Below are positions 60,704 to 62,766 of a stretch of 64,000 bases of DNA, piece after piece. The notes under the pieces were generated by a model. It saw nothing but the letters and a program-made list of their open reading frames with translations, ran no database searches and was not told the DNA's origin. Origin of the DNA: Ancistrus triradiatus (lineage: Eukaryota > Chordata > Actinopteri > Siluriformes > Loricariidae); contig JAJAGP010000019.1 of assembly GCA_025084515.1 (NCBI GenBank), positions 1,252,627 to 1,316,626 on the forward strand, in the 5' to 3' direction. The stretch's first letter is position 1, and every line of letters begins with the position of its first letter. Made by a program: the position numbers and the translations under genes.

Positions 60704-62228
60704 TTTTTCAAAAGTGATATAGCATTAAAAACACCAGAATTAAAAAAAAAAAAAATAAATAAGTGATACAGATTTATTGGTCATATCACCCAACACTAAG
60801 AGAGAGATATAATTATGCAGGTGACAACGCATCTCAAAACCGCCCACGAAGAAGGCCAAGTACAAAAATTAATCTCACACAAAGCAAATTAAAAGCTCTC
60901 TTAATACACTATATTAAATTTGAGACTTTCACAGAAGGTATGTAATGGAAATTTTATTTAAGTAATTTTAATTTAATTAATAGTGATATTATTTCATTTG
61001 CACAATTTATCCAGGCTCTATTTATTTGACAAAGCATTCAAATGTTATTAAGGTACCAAAACTATTCCGAACATGAATGTTACTCTTATGTTTAAATGCG
61101 TATTACAGTTTTAAAGCCCTTAAACCCCGATAAAAAGGCCAGGCAAATACCATGACATGCAAATGTCAGCACATGCCAAGTAGAGGAGTCTATATTTCAT
61201 CCTCATACCTGTTTTTGCCAGAGTGCAGTAAGGAGGCGCAGAGCCACAGCCTGCAGCCTGGGGCAGCTGGCCAGCATCTGGAGAACATGCAGGACCTGTG
61301 GTATACAAAACTGAGAGAACAAAGACAACCTTCAGCATAATGAGAAAACGCAGAGTGCCCATCCAAAGCAATCCAGAACACCCTTAAAAGCCCTTCATTC
61401 AAAAGACACAGTGGAAAAGGCAGCACTAAAGCTTTTCTGTCAGATGGCTGAAATGCTAAGTGGATTAGTATTTAGTTTAAAGAAGTTAACATCTTAATCT
61501 CATTGTAAAAGAACCCACATTGTCTGTTTTAAACTAAGTACACAGTGCTGTACGGCTTGTGCTGTTTTACTGAAACAGATAAATAAATGATGAAAAAACA
61601 AGAGGTCACTAAATCTAAAAATTGAGACAGTCAGAACTGCAACAAAACTCACAAATCTACATCTATAACAAGATCCTAGTGTGTCTGGTCTGCTCTTTAT
61701 GCATGTTTCAGAAATATATTTTGTTGACGCTGCATTAGTAAAACAGTCAGCCTCTTTTCATATGTGAGGATATGTGGTAGTGATGAATAATGCTCATGCC
61801 TGGAGAGACAAATGAATAACAATAGCAAGGGGTAGTCAACTGTTTCATGGCTGTGCCTGTAGTGCCAGGTAAGCTGTTGCCATAACAACAAGAGAAGCAT
61901 AATTATGGGCCAAATCCAGCCTATCCCTGACATTTCTATTTTTACGGCAGTATGCGGGTTCAGAGAACCACCTTGATAAATGAAAGAAATAAAATTTGAA
62001 TAAAATAAATAAGCATGCTGTTTATAAACCAGGTGGAAAGTGATAATTGCACTTCTCCCTTCATTATTTGAAATGGCAGTATGCTCTTTGTCCATCATCC
62101 AGACGTGCACTGGAAATACACACCTGATGAGTTCCTAGCTTTGGGAAGGTGAGGAGTACAGCATGAGACAAAACCAGGTCAGAGACTCGGTTCAGCTTAA
62201 ATACCAGCACCGGCAGCATACATGGGAC
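5742..62228 (-). CDS. focad: focad, focadhesin, 33 exons covering the C-terminal 1,308 residues
   Basis: Thirty-three minus-strand exons between 62228 and 5742 join in phase to 3,927 nt (1,308 codons plus TGA) without an internal stop. Focadhesin is a large HEAT-like alpha-solenoid of about 1,800 residues (DUF3730 and the focadhesin C-terminal domain). In human it is associated with focal adhesions and vinculin, is a candidate glioma tumour suppressor, and has been linked to SKI mRNA-surveillance complex stability and childhood liver cirrhosis. Diagnostic stretches here are CAWLWVRDQLTDVVKAAAKD, GKAEDLHPRL, NWSAILSPLMRLNFG, MEWLLDLMGHIRKVAFG and the C-terminus FKKKAVWTRAYGW. About 490 N-terminal residues and the promoter lie right of the window. 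The splice sites are GT-AG apart from one GC-AG intron below 12372, and the donor below 27362 (gtccca) is weak. Introns are packed with transposons but no exon is interrupted. It converges with hacd4 as in human. Confidence 0.96.
5926..5989 (-). CDS. focad: focad exon
   Basis: Acceptor atcttctctcaag and donor gtgaaa bound 64 nt in phase 0/1. It encodes FIDWLFSLTEATDEALSEKA, which matches the family's FIDWLFS motif. Confidence 0.93.
5990..7120. other. focad intron with one dispersed-repeat copy
   Basis: The part 6290-6560 belongs to the unclassified R repeat also seen at 14205-14515 and 43545-43870. The rest is AT-rich intron with nothing I recognise. Confidence 0.5.
6290..6560 (+). repeat. 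dispersed repeat R, copy 1
   Basis: It shares ccagttttcggtaagtgttt, gtattgttctaaatg and cgtttaaaataaaacactgt with the copies at 14205-14515 and 43545-43870. No terminal repeats or coding capacity are seen. Confidence 0.55.
7121..7375 (-). CDS. focad: focad exon, 85 codons
   Basis: Acceptor ctctctgactcag and donor gtatgg bound a phase 0/0 exon. It encodes LGVFATALVSWADHSMPL early on and LLSKEPWKSQSQK at the end, both conserved focadhesin segments. Confidence 0.95.
7651..7853 (-). mobile_element. tRNA-derived SINE family 1, copy 1
   Basis: Read on the minus strand, it starts with a tRNA-like head (tagcctagtggttaaggtac as A-box region; ggttcaaatccc as B box, both imperfect). It ends in an L2-like tail (gtaagtcgctctggataagg) and a TGTAAA repeat. 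It is complete. Sister copies are at 11836, 23878, 28314, 41631, 63077 and 63332. Confidence 0.85.
8000..10063. other. focad intron, little recognised
   Basis: Apart from the 42-bp remnant and a ggggtgggcaatatgagc stretch at 8760-8830 that resembles a dispersed repeat edge, I see no element or exon. Short open frames here have no coding character. Confidence 0.4.
8912..8953. mobile_element. 42-bp remnant of Tc1 family B made of terminal repeats only
   Basis: The sequence cagtggggcaaaaaatact is followed almost directly by its mirror tactttttgccacactg, between TA dinucleotides. These are the outer ends of family B (see 15055-16170 and 55225-56770), with the interior entirely gone. Confidence 0.65.
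10064..10161 (-). CDS. focad: focad exon
   Basis: Acceptor tgcatttag and donor gttagt bound 98 nt (phase 1/0). It encodes RMEWLLDLMGHIRKVAFG, a strongly conserved helix pair. Confidence 0.94.
10275..11447 (+). mobile_element. Tc1 family C copy with decayed transposase
   Basis: Terminal repeats cactgcctggtcaaaaaaa and ttttttatccaggcagtg flank it. The frame opening at 10436 gives the paired-type helix-turn-helix (SKEIAETTQIGLRTVQRIVK). It breaks near 10850, where the first catalytic Asp (WSDES) is lost from tggtctgagtcc. The C-terminal part keeps FQDDKAKIH and SPDLNPIENLW with the third acidic residue. It lies in the focad intron upstream of the exon at 10161. Confidence 0.85.
11836..12026 (+). 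mobile_element. SINE family 1, copy 2
   Basis: Full-length plus-strand copy with tRNA-like head, B box ggttcaaatccc and tail gtaagtcgctctggataagg plus TGTAAA repeats. Confidence 0.85.
12372..12549 (-). CDS. focad: focad exon followed by a GC donor
   Basis: The acceptor is gtgacctctacag. The exon encodes ANVEKTAFILAYLSSKGR and later SWLLMQSFYQSR. The donor reads ACACAG|gcaagt, a GC site with an otherwise perfect donor consensus. Phase 1 matches the 2-nt start of the next exon. Confidence 0.93.
12640..12890 (+). repeat. local duplication, left copy
   Basis: About 210 bp from gataaatgcactcatttccc to the gctctag/tgtgaaat region recur at 13815-14040 with only scattered differences. The copies lie in the introns on either side of the exon at 13351-13440. 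No reading frame or transposon end explains them. Confidence 0.75.
13351..13440 (-). CDS. focad: focad exon
   Basis: Acceptor atacatctag and donor gtactg bound 30 whole codons. It encodes NLYEGICSCLSEMNDAEIDR, aligning with the focadhesin segment just before the NVEK motif. Confidence 0.92.
13815..14040 (+). repeat. local duplication, right copy
   Basis: Direct repeat of 12640-12890, sharing cagcctctcagtttctgtac and catgtagtgtgctgtcacat. By eye the identity exceeds 90 percent. Confidence 0.75.
14205..14515 (+). repeat. dispersed repeat R, copy 2
   Basis: It shares gacagaaaactactacgag, ctgtactaaatgttttca and gtcctgtttcaca with the copy at 43545-43870 and, more weakly, with 6290-6560. It contains an AATAAA-like block but no gene. 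Confidence 0.6.
15055..16170 (-). mobile_element. Tc1 family B, deleted copy
   Basis: Ends cagtggggcaaaaaagttt and tttttttgccccactg lie between TA dinucleotides. The minus strand keeps the N-terminal half of the transposase (RRVPLLKPVHVQARLKFARE, then WSDEAKIELFGK), but the C-terminal catalytic part is deleted near 15055-15200. Confidence 0.85.
16303..16366 (+). mobile_element. RTE-like LINE 3' tail fragment
   Basis: The sequence ttaactcgctgtggcgaccc followed by gggagaagccaaaagaagaa is the mirror of the tail at the low-coordinate end of the LINE piece at 36686-37320. Confidence 0.6.
16545..16725 (-). mobile_element. L2/SINE-like repeat T, copy 1
   Basis: It shares caatgctccactgtaaaaa and gctatataaat with the copies at 41765-42000, 48320-48475 and 54329-54560. 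Those with intact ends carry a TCAAG-type short repeat at the terminus. Confidence 0.55.
16784..17044 (-). CDS. focad: focad exon, 87 codons
   Basis: Acceptor ccacctatag and donor gtatga bound a phase 0/0 exon. It encodes RAFLYECLYSWMKHV, then VLHGMAKAMALPNPAQ and EKIFHLLPDQIK, all recognisable focadhesin blocks. Confidence 0.95.
17226..17709 (+). mobile_element. Tc1 family D, internally deleted copy 1
   Basis: The left end reads agtactgtgcaaaagtctta. The right end (cgagacttttgcacagtatt) mirrors it, with tggtataatgaccatatat near both ends. Short remnants of transposase-like sequence near 17510-17630 (ggagtgatgaatcaaag) have no usable frame. Confidence 0.75.
17835..17950 (-). CDS. focad: focad exon
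   Basis: Acceptor tgccctctctag and donor gtgagt bound 116 nt (phase 1/0). It encodes EDVQHHCLELAASQSQTSSS and ends FLGVWLGPPLVHSLS. Confidence 0.94.
18000..19100. other. focad intron, no recognised content
   Basis: AT-rich intron between the exons at 17950 and 19124. I see no repeat family, RNA gene or exon-like reading frame. Confidence 0.45.
19124..19252 (-). CDS. focad: focad exon
   Basis: Acceptor gctttgtag and donor gtaaac bound 129 nt (phase 1/1). It encodes FQYPPVNWSAILSPLMRLNF, one of the most conserved stretches of the protein. Confidence 0.96.
19353..19433 (-). CDS. focad: focad exon
   Basis: Acceptor ttttaccatttcatccag and donor gtaatg bound 81 nt (phase 1/1). It encodes PQDFSYLPEKSIIRASVYFL. 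The first acceptor AG was chosen because it gives the matching phase and the conserved YLPE motif. Confidence 0.9.
19925..20662 (+). mobile_element. MITE family E, copy 1
   Basis: The right end reads gatgagaaccgaggtacca before agTA. The body shares agagccaacc, gaattgaatgctccagaaca, gtaagtgttttgcttttac and gattttctgggggtctggaa with copies at 24422, 40271 and 54015. The left end lacks the outer terminal repeat. Confidence 0.7.
20860..21535 (+). mobile_element. degenerate DNA transposon with caatcagccaaaacaataaa end
   Basis: The start tacaccaatcagccaaaaca and the end tgtggctgatcagtgg are a loose inverted pair. The interior has fragments of a reading frame interrupted by stops. It resembles a common teleost non-autonomous element, which I cannot place in a superfamily with certainty. 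Confidence 0.5.
21764..21866 (-). CDS. focad: focad exon
   Basis: Acceptor ctgttgctttcag and donor gtaagc bound 103 nt (phase 0/1). It encodes SGTIGLQSNGACLVAHLHLA, with the family's GLQSN motif. Confidence 0.94.
21952..22447 (-). mobile_element. Tc1 family D, internally deleted copy 2
   Basis: Ends cagtactgtacagaagtctt and attgtgcacagtactg lie between TA dinucleotides. The minus strand keeps a transposase piece with KAHKDWNEDQWKRVLWSD, the block with the first catalytic Asp. It inserted 85 bp from the acceptor of the exon ending at 21866. Confidence 0.8.
22494..22565 (-). CDS. focad: focad exon, 24 codons
   Basis: Acceptor tatgcctcctgcag and donor gtgaca bound 72 nt in phase 0/0. It encodes a Q-rich linker followed by RLNEVIRAITQ. 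Confidence 0.92.
22566..23723. other. focad intron, no recognised repeat
   Basis: Intron sequence with a short GT run at 23234-23247. The open frames around 22911-23281 lack coding character or similarity to focadhesin. Confidence 0.4.
23724..23801 (-). CDS. focad: focad exon, 26 codons
   Basis: Acceptor acctgcctctatcag and donor gtgagc bound 78 nt in phase 0/0. It encodes PTMQRLAALNGVVALVGSE, which matches the conserved alpha-helical repeat. Confidence 0.94.
23878..24074 (-). mobile_element. SINE family 1, copy 3
   Basis: Full-length minus-strand copy; the tail (agcatttagcagatgccctt) is at the left and the tRNA-like head (ccgctaggctaccacagtcc) at the right. Confidence 0.85.
24422..26395 (+). 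mobile_element. MITE family E, copy 2, split by a Tc1 insertion
   Basis: The left part 24422-24957 matches copy 1 at 19925-20520 and the right part 26295-26395 continues it (cattttctgggggtctggaa). A complete Tc1 family A element sits exactly between them at a TA. The far right end is truncated after caacaagccttctgcac. Confidence 0.75.
24960..26292 (-). mobile_element. Tc1 family A, complete ends, broken transposase
   Basis: Terminal repeats of about 100 bp (cagtggtgcttgaaagtttg at the left; its degenerate mirror at the right) lie between duplicated TA at 24958-24959 and 26293-26294. The minus strand has LQFAKDHVDKPEGYWKNVLW and DETK, then HGGGSIMVWACFAASGPGRL and the C-terminal EEWAKIPPSWCAG. 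Frameshifts and a deletion remove the block with the second catalytic Asp. Confidence 0.9.
26708..26830 (-). CDS. focad: focad exon, 41 codons
   Basis: Acceptor ggttgtgtgcag and donor gtatta bound 123 nt in phase 0/0. It encodes GLALALGLIVYGLSSCGHGK and AEDLHPRL, a hallmark focadhesin motif. Confidence 0.96.
27118..27237 (-). CDS. focad: focad exon, 40 codons
   Basis: Acceptor tggctctgcag and donor gtaaag bound 120 nt in phase 0/0. It encodes VLAYSVACVGVSSFSSGIID and ends TEESQQ. Confidence 0.95.
27362..27509 (-). CDS. focad: focad exon with weak donor
   Basis: The acceptor is gatctctgtctctctcag. The exon encodes SGCVLAVGLLLSSLCSSSD and ends RMQQE. The donor is GAG|gtccca, a poor match, but it is the only site that keeps frame with the next exon (VLAYS). 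The acceptor was chosen from two AGs because its phase completes the Asn codon with the upstream AA. Confidence 0.86.
27641..27890 (+). mobile_element. partial copy of the long fold-back element
   Basis: It shares ttatcagttccacttaccat, gactgtagtccat and ggacatttttggttggtgga with 3781-4492 (left arm and part of the centre). Confidence 0.6.
27905..28216 (-). mobile_element. SINE family 2, copy 1
   Basis: The stretch gggatgtgggaagaaaccgg, catacagacatggggagaac and a right end ccaccatgccacgc match the family seen best at 31196-31357. The tRNA-like head is at the right (minus orientation). Confidence 0.65.
28314..28509 (-). mobile_element. SINE family 1, copy 4
   Basis: Full-length minus-strand copy with tail agcatttagcagacgccctt and a decayed head (ccgctagtccaccacag). 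Confidence 0.82.
29324..29960. mobile_element. hAT-like MITE
   Basis: The left edge cagtagtctgaaatcgcacc and right edge atttcagacataccc are loosely inverted. Both are followed by the paired blocks tactatttagtgtactatta and ctatatagtgtactacac. There is no coding capacity. The family type is a judgement from the edge motifs. Confidence 0.5.
30146..30235 (-). CDS. focad: focad exon
   Basis: Acceptor gtgttgtctttgacag and donor gtgagt bound 90 nt (phase 2/2). It encodes DIGGQSMWELLLSCLEPLEA. Confidence 0.94.
30370..30608 (-). CDS. focad: focad exon, 79 codons
   Basis: Acceptor gtttatcccactgcag and donor gtaggt bound 239 nt (phase 0/2). It encodes SYSGENTASAIARSCAALGL and ends FHNGLALGILLALLNEERV. 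The reverse-strand reading frame is unbroken and GC-richer than the introns. Confidence 0.95.
31196..31357 (-). mobile_element. SINE family 2, copy 2 (tRNA-like head)
   Basis: On the minus strand it opens ggcggcaccgtggctcggtg (A-box region) and has a perfect-looking B box gggttcaatccc. It continues to gtctgcatgtcctccccatg and the ggtttcctctcacatg block. The 3' tail is missing. Confidence 0.75.
31480..32050 (+). mobile_element. pogo/Tigger-like MITE P2 with HTH reading frame
   Basis: Ends ccgtatttttcggaccataa and gcctggaaaatacgg lie between TA dinucleotides. The plus-strand frame up to the TGA at 31911-31913 reads AVQHGHRAAAREFNIN and RKWRKQEDALRQ, the DNA-binding part of a pogo/Tigger-type transposase. 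There is no DDE domain. It ends 34 bp from the focad exon at 32084. Confidence 0.78.
32084..32200 (-). CDS. focad: focad exon, 39 codons
   Basis: Acceptor ctacactgtgtttgaag and donor gtgagt bound 117 nt in phase 0/0. It encodes VGPEILPTGHWLSMVIDTLL and ends PWFVH. It lies 34 bp from the right end of the MITE at 31480-32050. Confidence 0.93.
32324..32426 (-). CDS. focad: focad exon
   Basis: Acceptor gtgtttttcag and donor gtgaga bound 103 nt (phase 2/0). It encodes DSPVVQGNCILALSGLAVAL, a very conserved block. Confidence 0.95.
32490..32957 (+). mobile_element. L2-like LINE 3' end
   Basis: Decayed reverse-transcriptase C-terminal sequence (around FNLPKFSHATPLLHSLHLLP) is followed by a 3' tail gtaagtcgctctggataagg and tgctgcaaatgtaaat. 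The tail is identical in plan to that of SINE family 1. Confidence 0.75.
33033..34140 (-). mobile_element. Tc1 family A, copy lacking outer terminal repeats and part of the gene
   Basis: The minus strand keeps NNNGVHGRVARRKPLLSKKN, KDHMDKPEGYWKNVLWTD and GTMNSELYQRI. Several frameshifts are present and the first helix-turn-helix region is deleted near 33900. Inner parts of the terminal regions (aataaatgaccaagtat-like) remain. Confidence 0.82.
34318..34359 (-). CDS. focad: focad 42-nt exon
   Basis: Acceptor gcactctgtctttcag and donor gtgagt bound only 42 nt (phase 2/2). It encodes VRDQLTDVVKAAA, which joins the flanking exons into the family's WVRDQLTDVVKAAAKDSP motif. Confidence 0.94.
34620..35045 (+). 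mobile_element. possible Tc1-like N-terminal fragment
   Basis: The phrase caagagtcatctccacaaat followed by tggaaacaagtgctgtgat resembles the transposase region just before the first catalytic Asp in some fish Tc1 elements. The long open frame here (34646-35032) is not in the likely coding frame. Assignment is weak. Confidence 0.35.
35139..35700 (+). mobile_element. Tc1-like element, 5' fragment (cactcctgatcaaaatctta end)
   Basis: It starts at a TA with cactcctgatcaaaatctta and repeats a related motif (gctgatcaaaagtttaagac) near 35330. It then shows the start of a helix-turn-helix transposase (LTDFERGRIVELHKQ) before decaying into A-rich sequence. The piece 35055-35130 just before it looks like a hAT terminal fragment (gtggtcgactgatatgggtt). 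Confidence 0.55.
35750..36680. other. focad intron, no recognised content
   Basis: AT-rich sequence in the largest focad intron of the window (34360-39872). No exon, RNA gene or repeat family recognised. Confidence 0.4.
36686..37320 (-). mobile_element. RTE-like LINE, 3' part of reverse transcriptase
   Basis: On the minus strand the frames contain GYIGRRMLEMG, GKRRRGRPKRSY and VEDVEDRVRWKSL, the typical C-terminal block of RTE-clade elements in fish. The tail is actcgctgtggtgacccctg then gaagccgaaagaagaaga. Frameshifts make it dead. Confidence 0.72.
37840..38389. mobile_element. TA-flanked MITE with cagtggaac ends
   Basis: The left end cagtggaacatttgttcgaa and the right end attgtttgaattccactg form an imperfect inverted pair between TA dinucleotides. 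The interior is non-coding. Ends and size resemble family E but the bodies differ. Confidence 0.55.
38470..38582 (+). mobile_element. SINE family 2 tail fragment
   Basis: The run gattggcaccctgtctagaa and ggagtaagcgggtatgaaag, ending in a GAATGAATG short repeat, mirrors the tail at the left end of the 45800-46140 copy. Confidence 0.5.
38590..39860. other. focad intron, no recognised content
   Basis: No repeat, RNA gene or exon recognised. Short A- and T-rich tracts occur near 39360-39470. Confidence 0.4.
39873..39961 (-). CDS. focad: focad exon
   Basis: Acceptor ggtgctgttctgtcag and donor gtaagt bound 89 nt (phase 0/2). It encodes a charged helix (KAELEMLQKQGKESPEDLQY) and then KQHCAWLW across the junction. 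Confidence 0.94.
40271..41018 (-). mobile_element. MITE family E, copy 3, complete
   Basis: Inverted ends cagtggtacctcggttctcg and gagaaccgaagtaccactg lie between TA at 40269-40270 and 41019-41020. At 748 bp it is the best reference for the family. The interior mirrors the copy at 19925-20662. No transposase frame is present. Confidence 0.8.
41631..41742 (+). mobile_element. SINE family 1, copy 5, truncated
   Basis: The tRNA-like head (ggcctagtggttaaggaact; B box aggttcaaatccc) and part of the body remain; the L2-like tail is lost. Confidence 0.75.
41765..42000 (-). mobile_element. L2/SINE-like repeat T, copy 2
   Basis: Carries tttttgagtcttggtcctca, cttgctctgtttgggattgg and gacaatgctccattgtaaaa. 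It ends in ttgacttgac, the short terminal repeat of this family. Confidence 0.65.
42238..42330 (-). CDS. focad: focad exon, 31 codons
   Basis: Acceptor cacctctgttgctcag and donor gtgtgt bound 93 nt in phase 0/0. It encodes IQPSEWHRSLLLPQAWRGFM. Confidence 0.93.
42331..43119. other. focad intron, no recognised content
   Basis: AT-rich intron sequence before a SINE 2 fragment. Nothing recognised. Confidence 0.4.
43120..43280 (-). mobile_element. SINE family 2, partial copy
   Basis: It shares the ctaaatccaattcagggtcg tail and acatgtgggaggaaaccgac body with the family; the tRNA-like head is missing. Confidence 0.55.
43545..43870 (+). repeat. dispersed repeat R, copy 3
   Basis: Clearest copy: gacggaaaactagtaggagc, ttttcggtaagtatttaaag, taaaataaaacactgtgtga and ctggtcaacgtccagttctg all have counterparts at 14205-14515. 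No terminal repeats seen. Confidence 0.62.
44001..44122 (-). CDS. focad: focad exon
   Basis: Acceptor tcatgtttatttcag and donor gtagaa bound 122 nt (phase 1/0). It encodes GLLLCYDLPVQTDRDGRPIT and ends LTTLIHE. A long AT repeat starts about 50 bp upstream of the acceptor. Confidence 0.93.
44171..44265. repeat. AT microsatellite
   Basis: About 90 bp of almost pure alternating TA, with a few slips. It lies about 50 bp upstream (on the minus strand) of the acceptor of the focad exon at 44001-44122. Confidence 0.9.
44406..44842 (+). mobile_element. Tc1 family D, internally deleted copy 3
   Basis: Ends cagtactgtgcaaaagaaca and gactcttgcacagtactg lie between TA dinucleotides. The subterminal region keeps ggtcattataccattactaa and catctaatggtggcctaag-type motifs. 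It contains an ATAAA microsatellite at 44456-44495 and no frame. Confidence 0.78.
45800..46140 (-). mobile_element. SINE family 2, copy 3, near full length
   Basis: The left edge has CATT short repeats and the tail. The body carries tttggaatgtgggaggaaac and acggggaggacatgcaaact. The right edge is the tRNA-like head (ggcatcacagtggtgcagtg on the minus strand; B box gggatcgagcccagg on the plus mirror). It ends 49 bp from a focad exon. Confidence 0.7.
46190..46378 (-). CDS. focad: focad exon, 63 codons
   Basis: Acceptor gaatttgttcattccag and donor gtaaga bound 189 nt (phase 1/1). It encodes EMTQMPRGVYHLALRGGNLR and VPAFMLKTYEKNKQPGLKPG. Confidence 0.95.
46379..47640. other. focad intron, no recognised content
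   Basis: No exon, RNA or transposon recognised; a poly-A tract lies at 47092-47106. Confidence 0.4.
47664..48320 (-). mobile_element. Tc1-like family J, copy 1, degenerate
   Basis: The left end cactcattcacacaaaaatt starts at a TA. Minus-strand frames hold FQQDNARLSTA (second catalytic Asp) and SPDLSPINPLWNQLG, where the third acidic residue is replaced by Asn. Several frameshifts are present. The upstream half is missing, replaced by repeat T at 48320. Confidence 0.72.
48320..48475 (+). mobile_element. L2/SINE-like repeat T, copy 3
   Basis: It starts with four TCAAG units (tcaagtcaagtcaagtcaag), then atctatttatatagcgcttt and caatggagcattgtctcaaa, and breaks off after ccaatcccaaatt. Confidence 0.7.
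48801..48933 (-). CDS. focad: focad exon with acidic linker
   Basis: The acceptor is tttattttaacaaag and the donor is gtatga, bounding 133 nt (phase 0/1). It encodes a poorly conserved acidic linker rich in Glu and Lys, then SYIKLIDFTPQPVLP. A second AG 5 nt further in would break the phase. Confidence 0.9.
49011..49094 (-). CDS. focad: focad exon, 28 codons
   Basis: Acceptor gcttacctcttttag and donor gtaagg bound 84 nt in phase 0/0. It encodes DAEVAGSGYRALSEF, matching the family's SGSGY motif. The intron to the next exon is only 77 bp. Confidence 0.93.
49361..49700 (+). mobile_element. Tc1 family C, deleted copy 2
   Basis: The right end ccttttttggccaggcagtg and the transposase C-terminus (DWPPQRPD-like, then gaatctttgggatgtgctgg) match 10275-11447. 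The N-terminal half and left terminal repeat are deleted. Confidence 0.7.
49704..50142 (+). mobile_element. Tc1-like family J, deleted copy 2
   Basis: The right end ttattctttttgtcaatgtg and the block ctcgtggcaagacccagtgt are inverted relative to the left end of the copy at 47664. It starts with gagcattatcctactgaaaa, and a GC-richer stretch (49815-49990) has no match elsewhere in the window. Confidence 0.6.
50286..50336 (-). CDS. focad: focad 51-nt exon
   Basis: Acceptor tttttgtttttaacag and donor gtcagt bound 17 codons in phase 0/0: NFTSQMVSILWSYALSE. Confidence 0.9.
50465..50599 (-). CDS. focad: focad exon, 45 codons
   Basis: Acceptor ttgtggttttgcag and donor gtcagc bound 135 nt in phase 0/0. 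It encodes VVDIESTWKALSPKLSCETR and LAELLSLVPSL, a typical HEAT-like helix pair. Confidence 0.94.
50775..51790. mobile_element. Tc1-like family H, rearranged copy
   Basis: The part 50925-51185 reads in plus orientation (gcctgcaacacgttccaaaa; tgaaaggctgagtctttgag). The part 51190-51790 mirrors the coding region of the copy at 51845-53143, so its transposase reads on the minus strand. It looks like a head-to-head rearrangement. No intact frame. Confidence 0.55.
51845..53143 (+). mobile_element. Tc1-like family H, nearly full transposase with stops
   Basis: The frame from 51969 gives two helix-turn-helix units (VSQRAVAKNLGTSSSRVHNI and SVTDITTGAQEHFRKPLSVN), ending at a stop just before the first catalytic block (tctgacgagtcc). 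The later frames have MVWGCVSAHGMGNLHI, LFQQDSAKPHSARV and SPDLPPIENVWRIMK. All three acidic positions are thus recognisable but in broken frames. The right end is accttcattggaattggggttg-like; the left end is truncated. Confidence 0.8.
53522..53648 (-). CDS. focad: focad exon, 42 codons
   Basis: Acceptor ctttctattccactag and donor gtctga bound 127 nt (phase 2/0). It encodes PYQHGGDMLAAITDTVTQCT and ALALQGLLELCKAE. Joined to the previous exon it gives the conserved CKERPYQHG. Confidence 0.94.
54015..54916 (+). mobile_element. MITE family E, copy 4, carrying a repeat-T insertion
   Basis: The left part shares cgattcactacgcagtgatt and gtaagtgttttccttttgct with other E copies. The right part ends actacgagaaccgaggtacc before ctcTA. 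Repeat T is inserted at about 54329-54690. Confidence 0.7.
54329..54560 (+). mobile_element. L2/SINE-like repeat T, copy 4
   Basis: It holds gatttatttatatagcactt, gcaaggaaaaactccctaag and gaccaagactcaaaaaggga, and lies within MITE E copy 4. It is the longest plus-strand copy here. Confidence 0.68.
55225..56770 (-). mobile_element. Tc1 family B, near-complete copy with dead DDE triad
   Basis: At 1,546 bp it has both ends (cagtggggccaaaaagtatt and acttttttgccccactg). The minus-strand frame 56232-55441 (263 codons) has LSDETKIELL (first Asp), QHDNDPKHTA (second Asp) and SPDLNPIKNLWRKL. In the last motif the usual Glu of PIENLW is Lys, so the catalytic triad is lost. The first helix-turn-helix upstream of 56240 is in another frame after a frameshift. 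It is the most complete element in the window. Confidence 0.9.
56772..57500 (-). mobile_element. L2-like LINE 3' end, minus strand
   Basis: The left edge (agcatttaccaggcgccctt) is the same tail as SINE family 1. Further in, the minus strand reads LLVQSLVVSKLDYCSALLAG and LLQNAAARLF, the conserved C-terminal block of L2-clade reverse transcriptases. Confidence 0.78.
58091..58221 (-). CDS. focad: focad exon, 43 codons
   Basis: Acceptor gatcttatctgtgtag and donor gtttgt bound 131 nt (phase 0/2). It encodes DRVYPDLQKLMAAMEKSSVV and ILARAACVRDICKE. Confidence 0.93.
58469..59768 (+). mobile_element. Tc1 family A, copy with start region
   Basis: It begins cagtggcgcttgaaagttt after TA and has the transposase start at 58740 (MAQTKEISEELRK), followed by a frameshift. 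It continues through the helix-turn-helix, HGGGSFMVWACFAASGPGRL and KPTNIPELKLFCTEEWAKIP. A deletion near 59370 removes the block with the second Asp. The right terminal repeat is shortened (ggttcacaaactg). Confidence 0.87.
59808..59885 (+). repeat. GATA/GACA microsatellite
   Basis: Interrupted agatagataaatagacag-type tetranucleotide repeats. Confidence 0.8.
59890..60577. other. focad intron, no recognised content
   Basis: Nothing beyond unique-looking AT-rich sequence. Confidence 0.4.
60578..60705. repeat. poly-A tract followed by long TA microsatellite
   Basis: About 25 A residues, then about 95 bp of nearly uninterrupted TA and a poly-T stretch. The arrangement looks like an old retroposon tail that expanded, but no source body is recognisable. 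Confidence 0.85.
61209..61295 (-). CDS. focad: focad exon, 29 codons
   Basis: Acceptor ttttgtataccacag and donor gtatga bound 87 nt in phase 0/0. It encodes VLHVLQMLASCPRLQAVALR and LLTALWQKQ, a HEAT-like pair. Confidence 0.93.
62124..62228 (-). CDS. focad: focad exon, most 5' one firmly supported
   Basis: Acceptor tatctctgtctcttag and donor gtgtgt bound 35 codons in phase 0/0. It encodes VPCMLPVLVFKLNRVSDLVL and ends FPKLGTHQ. The upstream exons are to the right. Confidence 0.92.
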
Positions 62229-62499
62229 CTAAGAGACAGAGATATATAAAGAAAATAAACAGAATCAAAGACAATGATACAAATAAATATGACAGGGATT
62301 TATACAGTATGTGCAAAAGTCTCAGGCCACTATTAGCCTTGTTGTTTTAGCAGTAGTATAATGACCATATATAACAGTGTTGAACATTGGACCCTATTGT
62401 CATTCCAATCTTTGTGAGATTTAGCATATCTTAGCCTTTTCACCCTGTTTCCCTTCAGAAAAAGTGGTTTCTTGGCTACCCTTCTAACAAGACCAATCA

Positions 62500-62766
62500 A
62501 AGTTCTGACCTTAATCCAATTAAAATGTTGTGGAAGGACCTGAAGTGAGCAGCTAATGAGGAAACCCACCAACATCCCAGAGCTGAAGCTGTTCTGTACG
62601 GAGGAATGGGCTAAAATTCCTCCAAGCCGTTGTGCAGGACTGATCAACAGTTACAGGAAACATTTAGTTGCAGTTATTGCTGCACAGAGGGTCACATACT
62701 TTTGCCACTCACTACTATGTAATACTGGATCATTTTCCTCAATAAATAAATGACCAAGTATGATAT
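62500..62766 (+). mobile_element. Tc1 family A 3' fragment inside family D
   Basis: It encodes KPTNIPELKLFCTEEWAKIP followed by the family-A 3' region (ttttgccactcactactatg; aaataaatgaccaagtatga). Both edges abut family D sequence directly. Confidence 0.75.
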
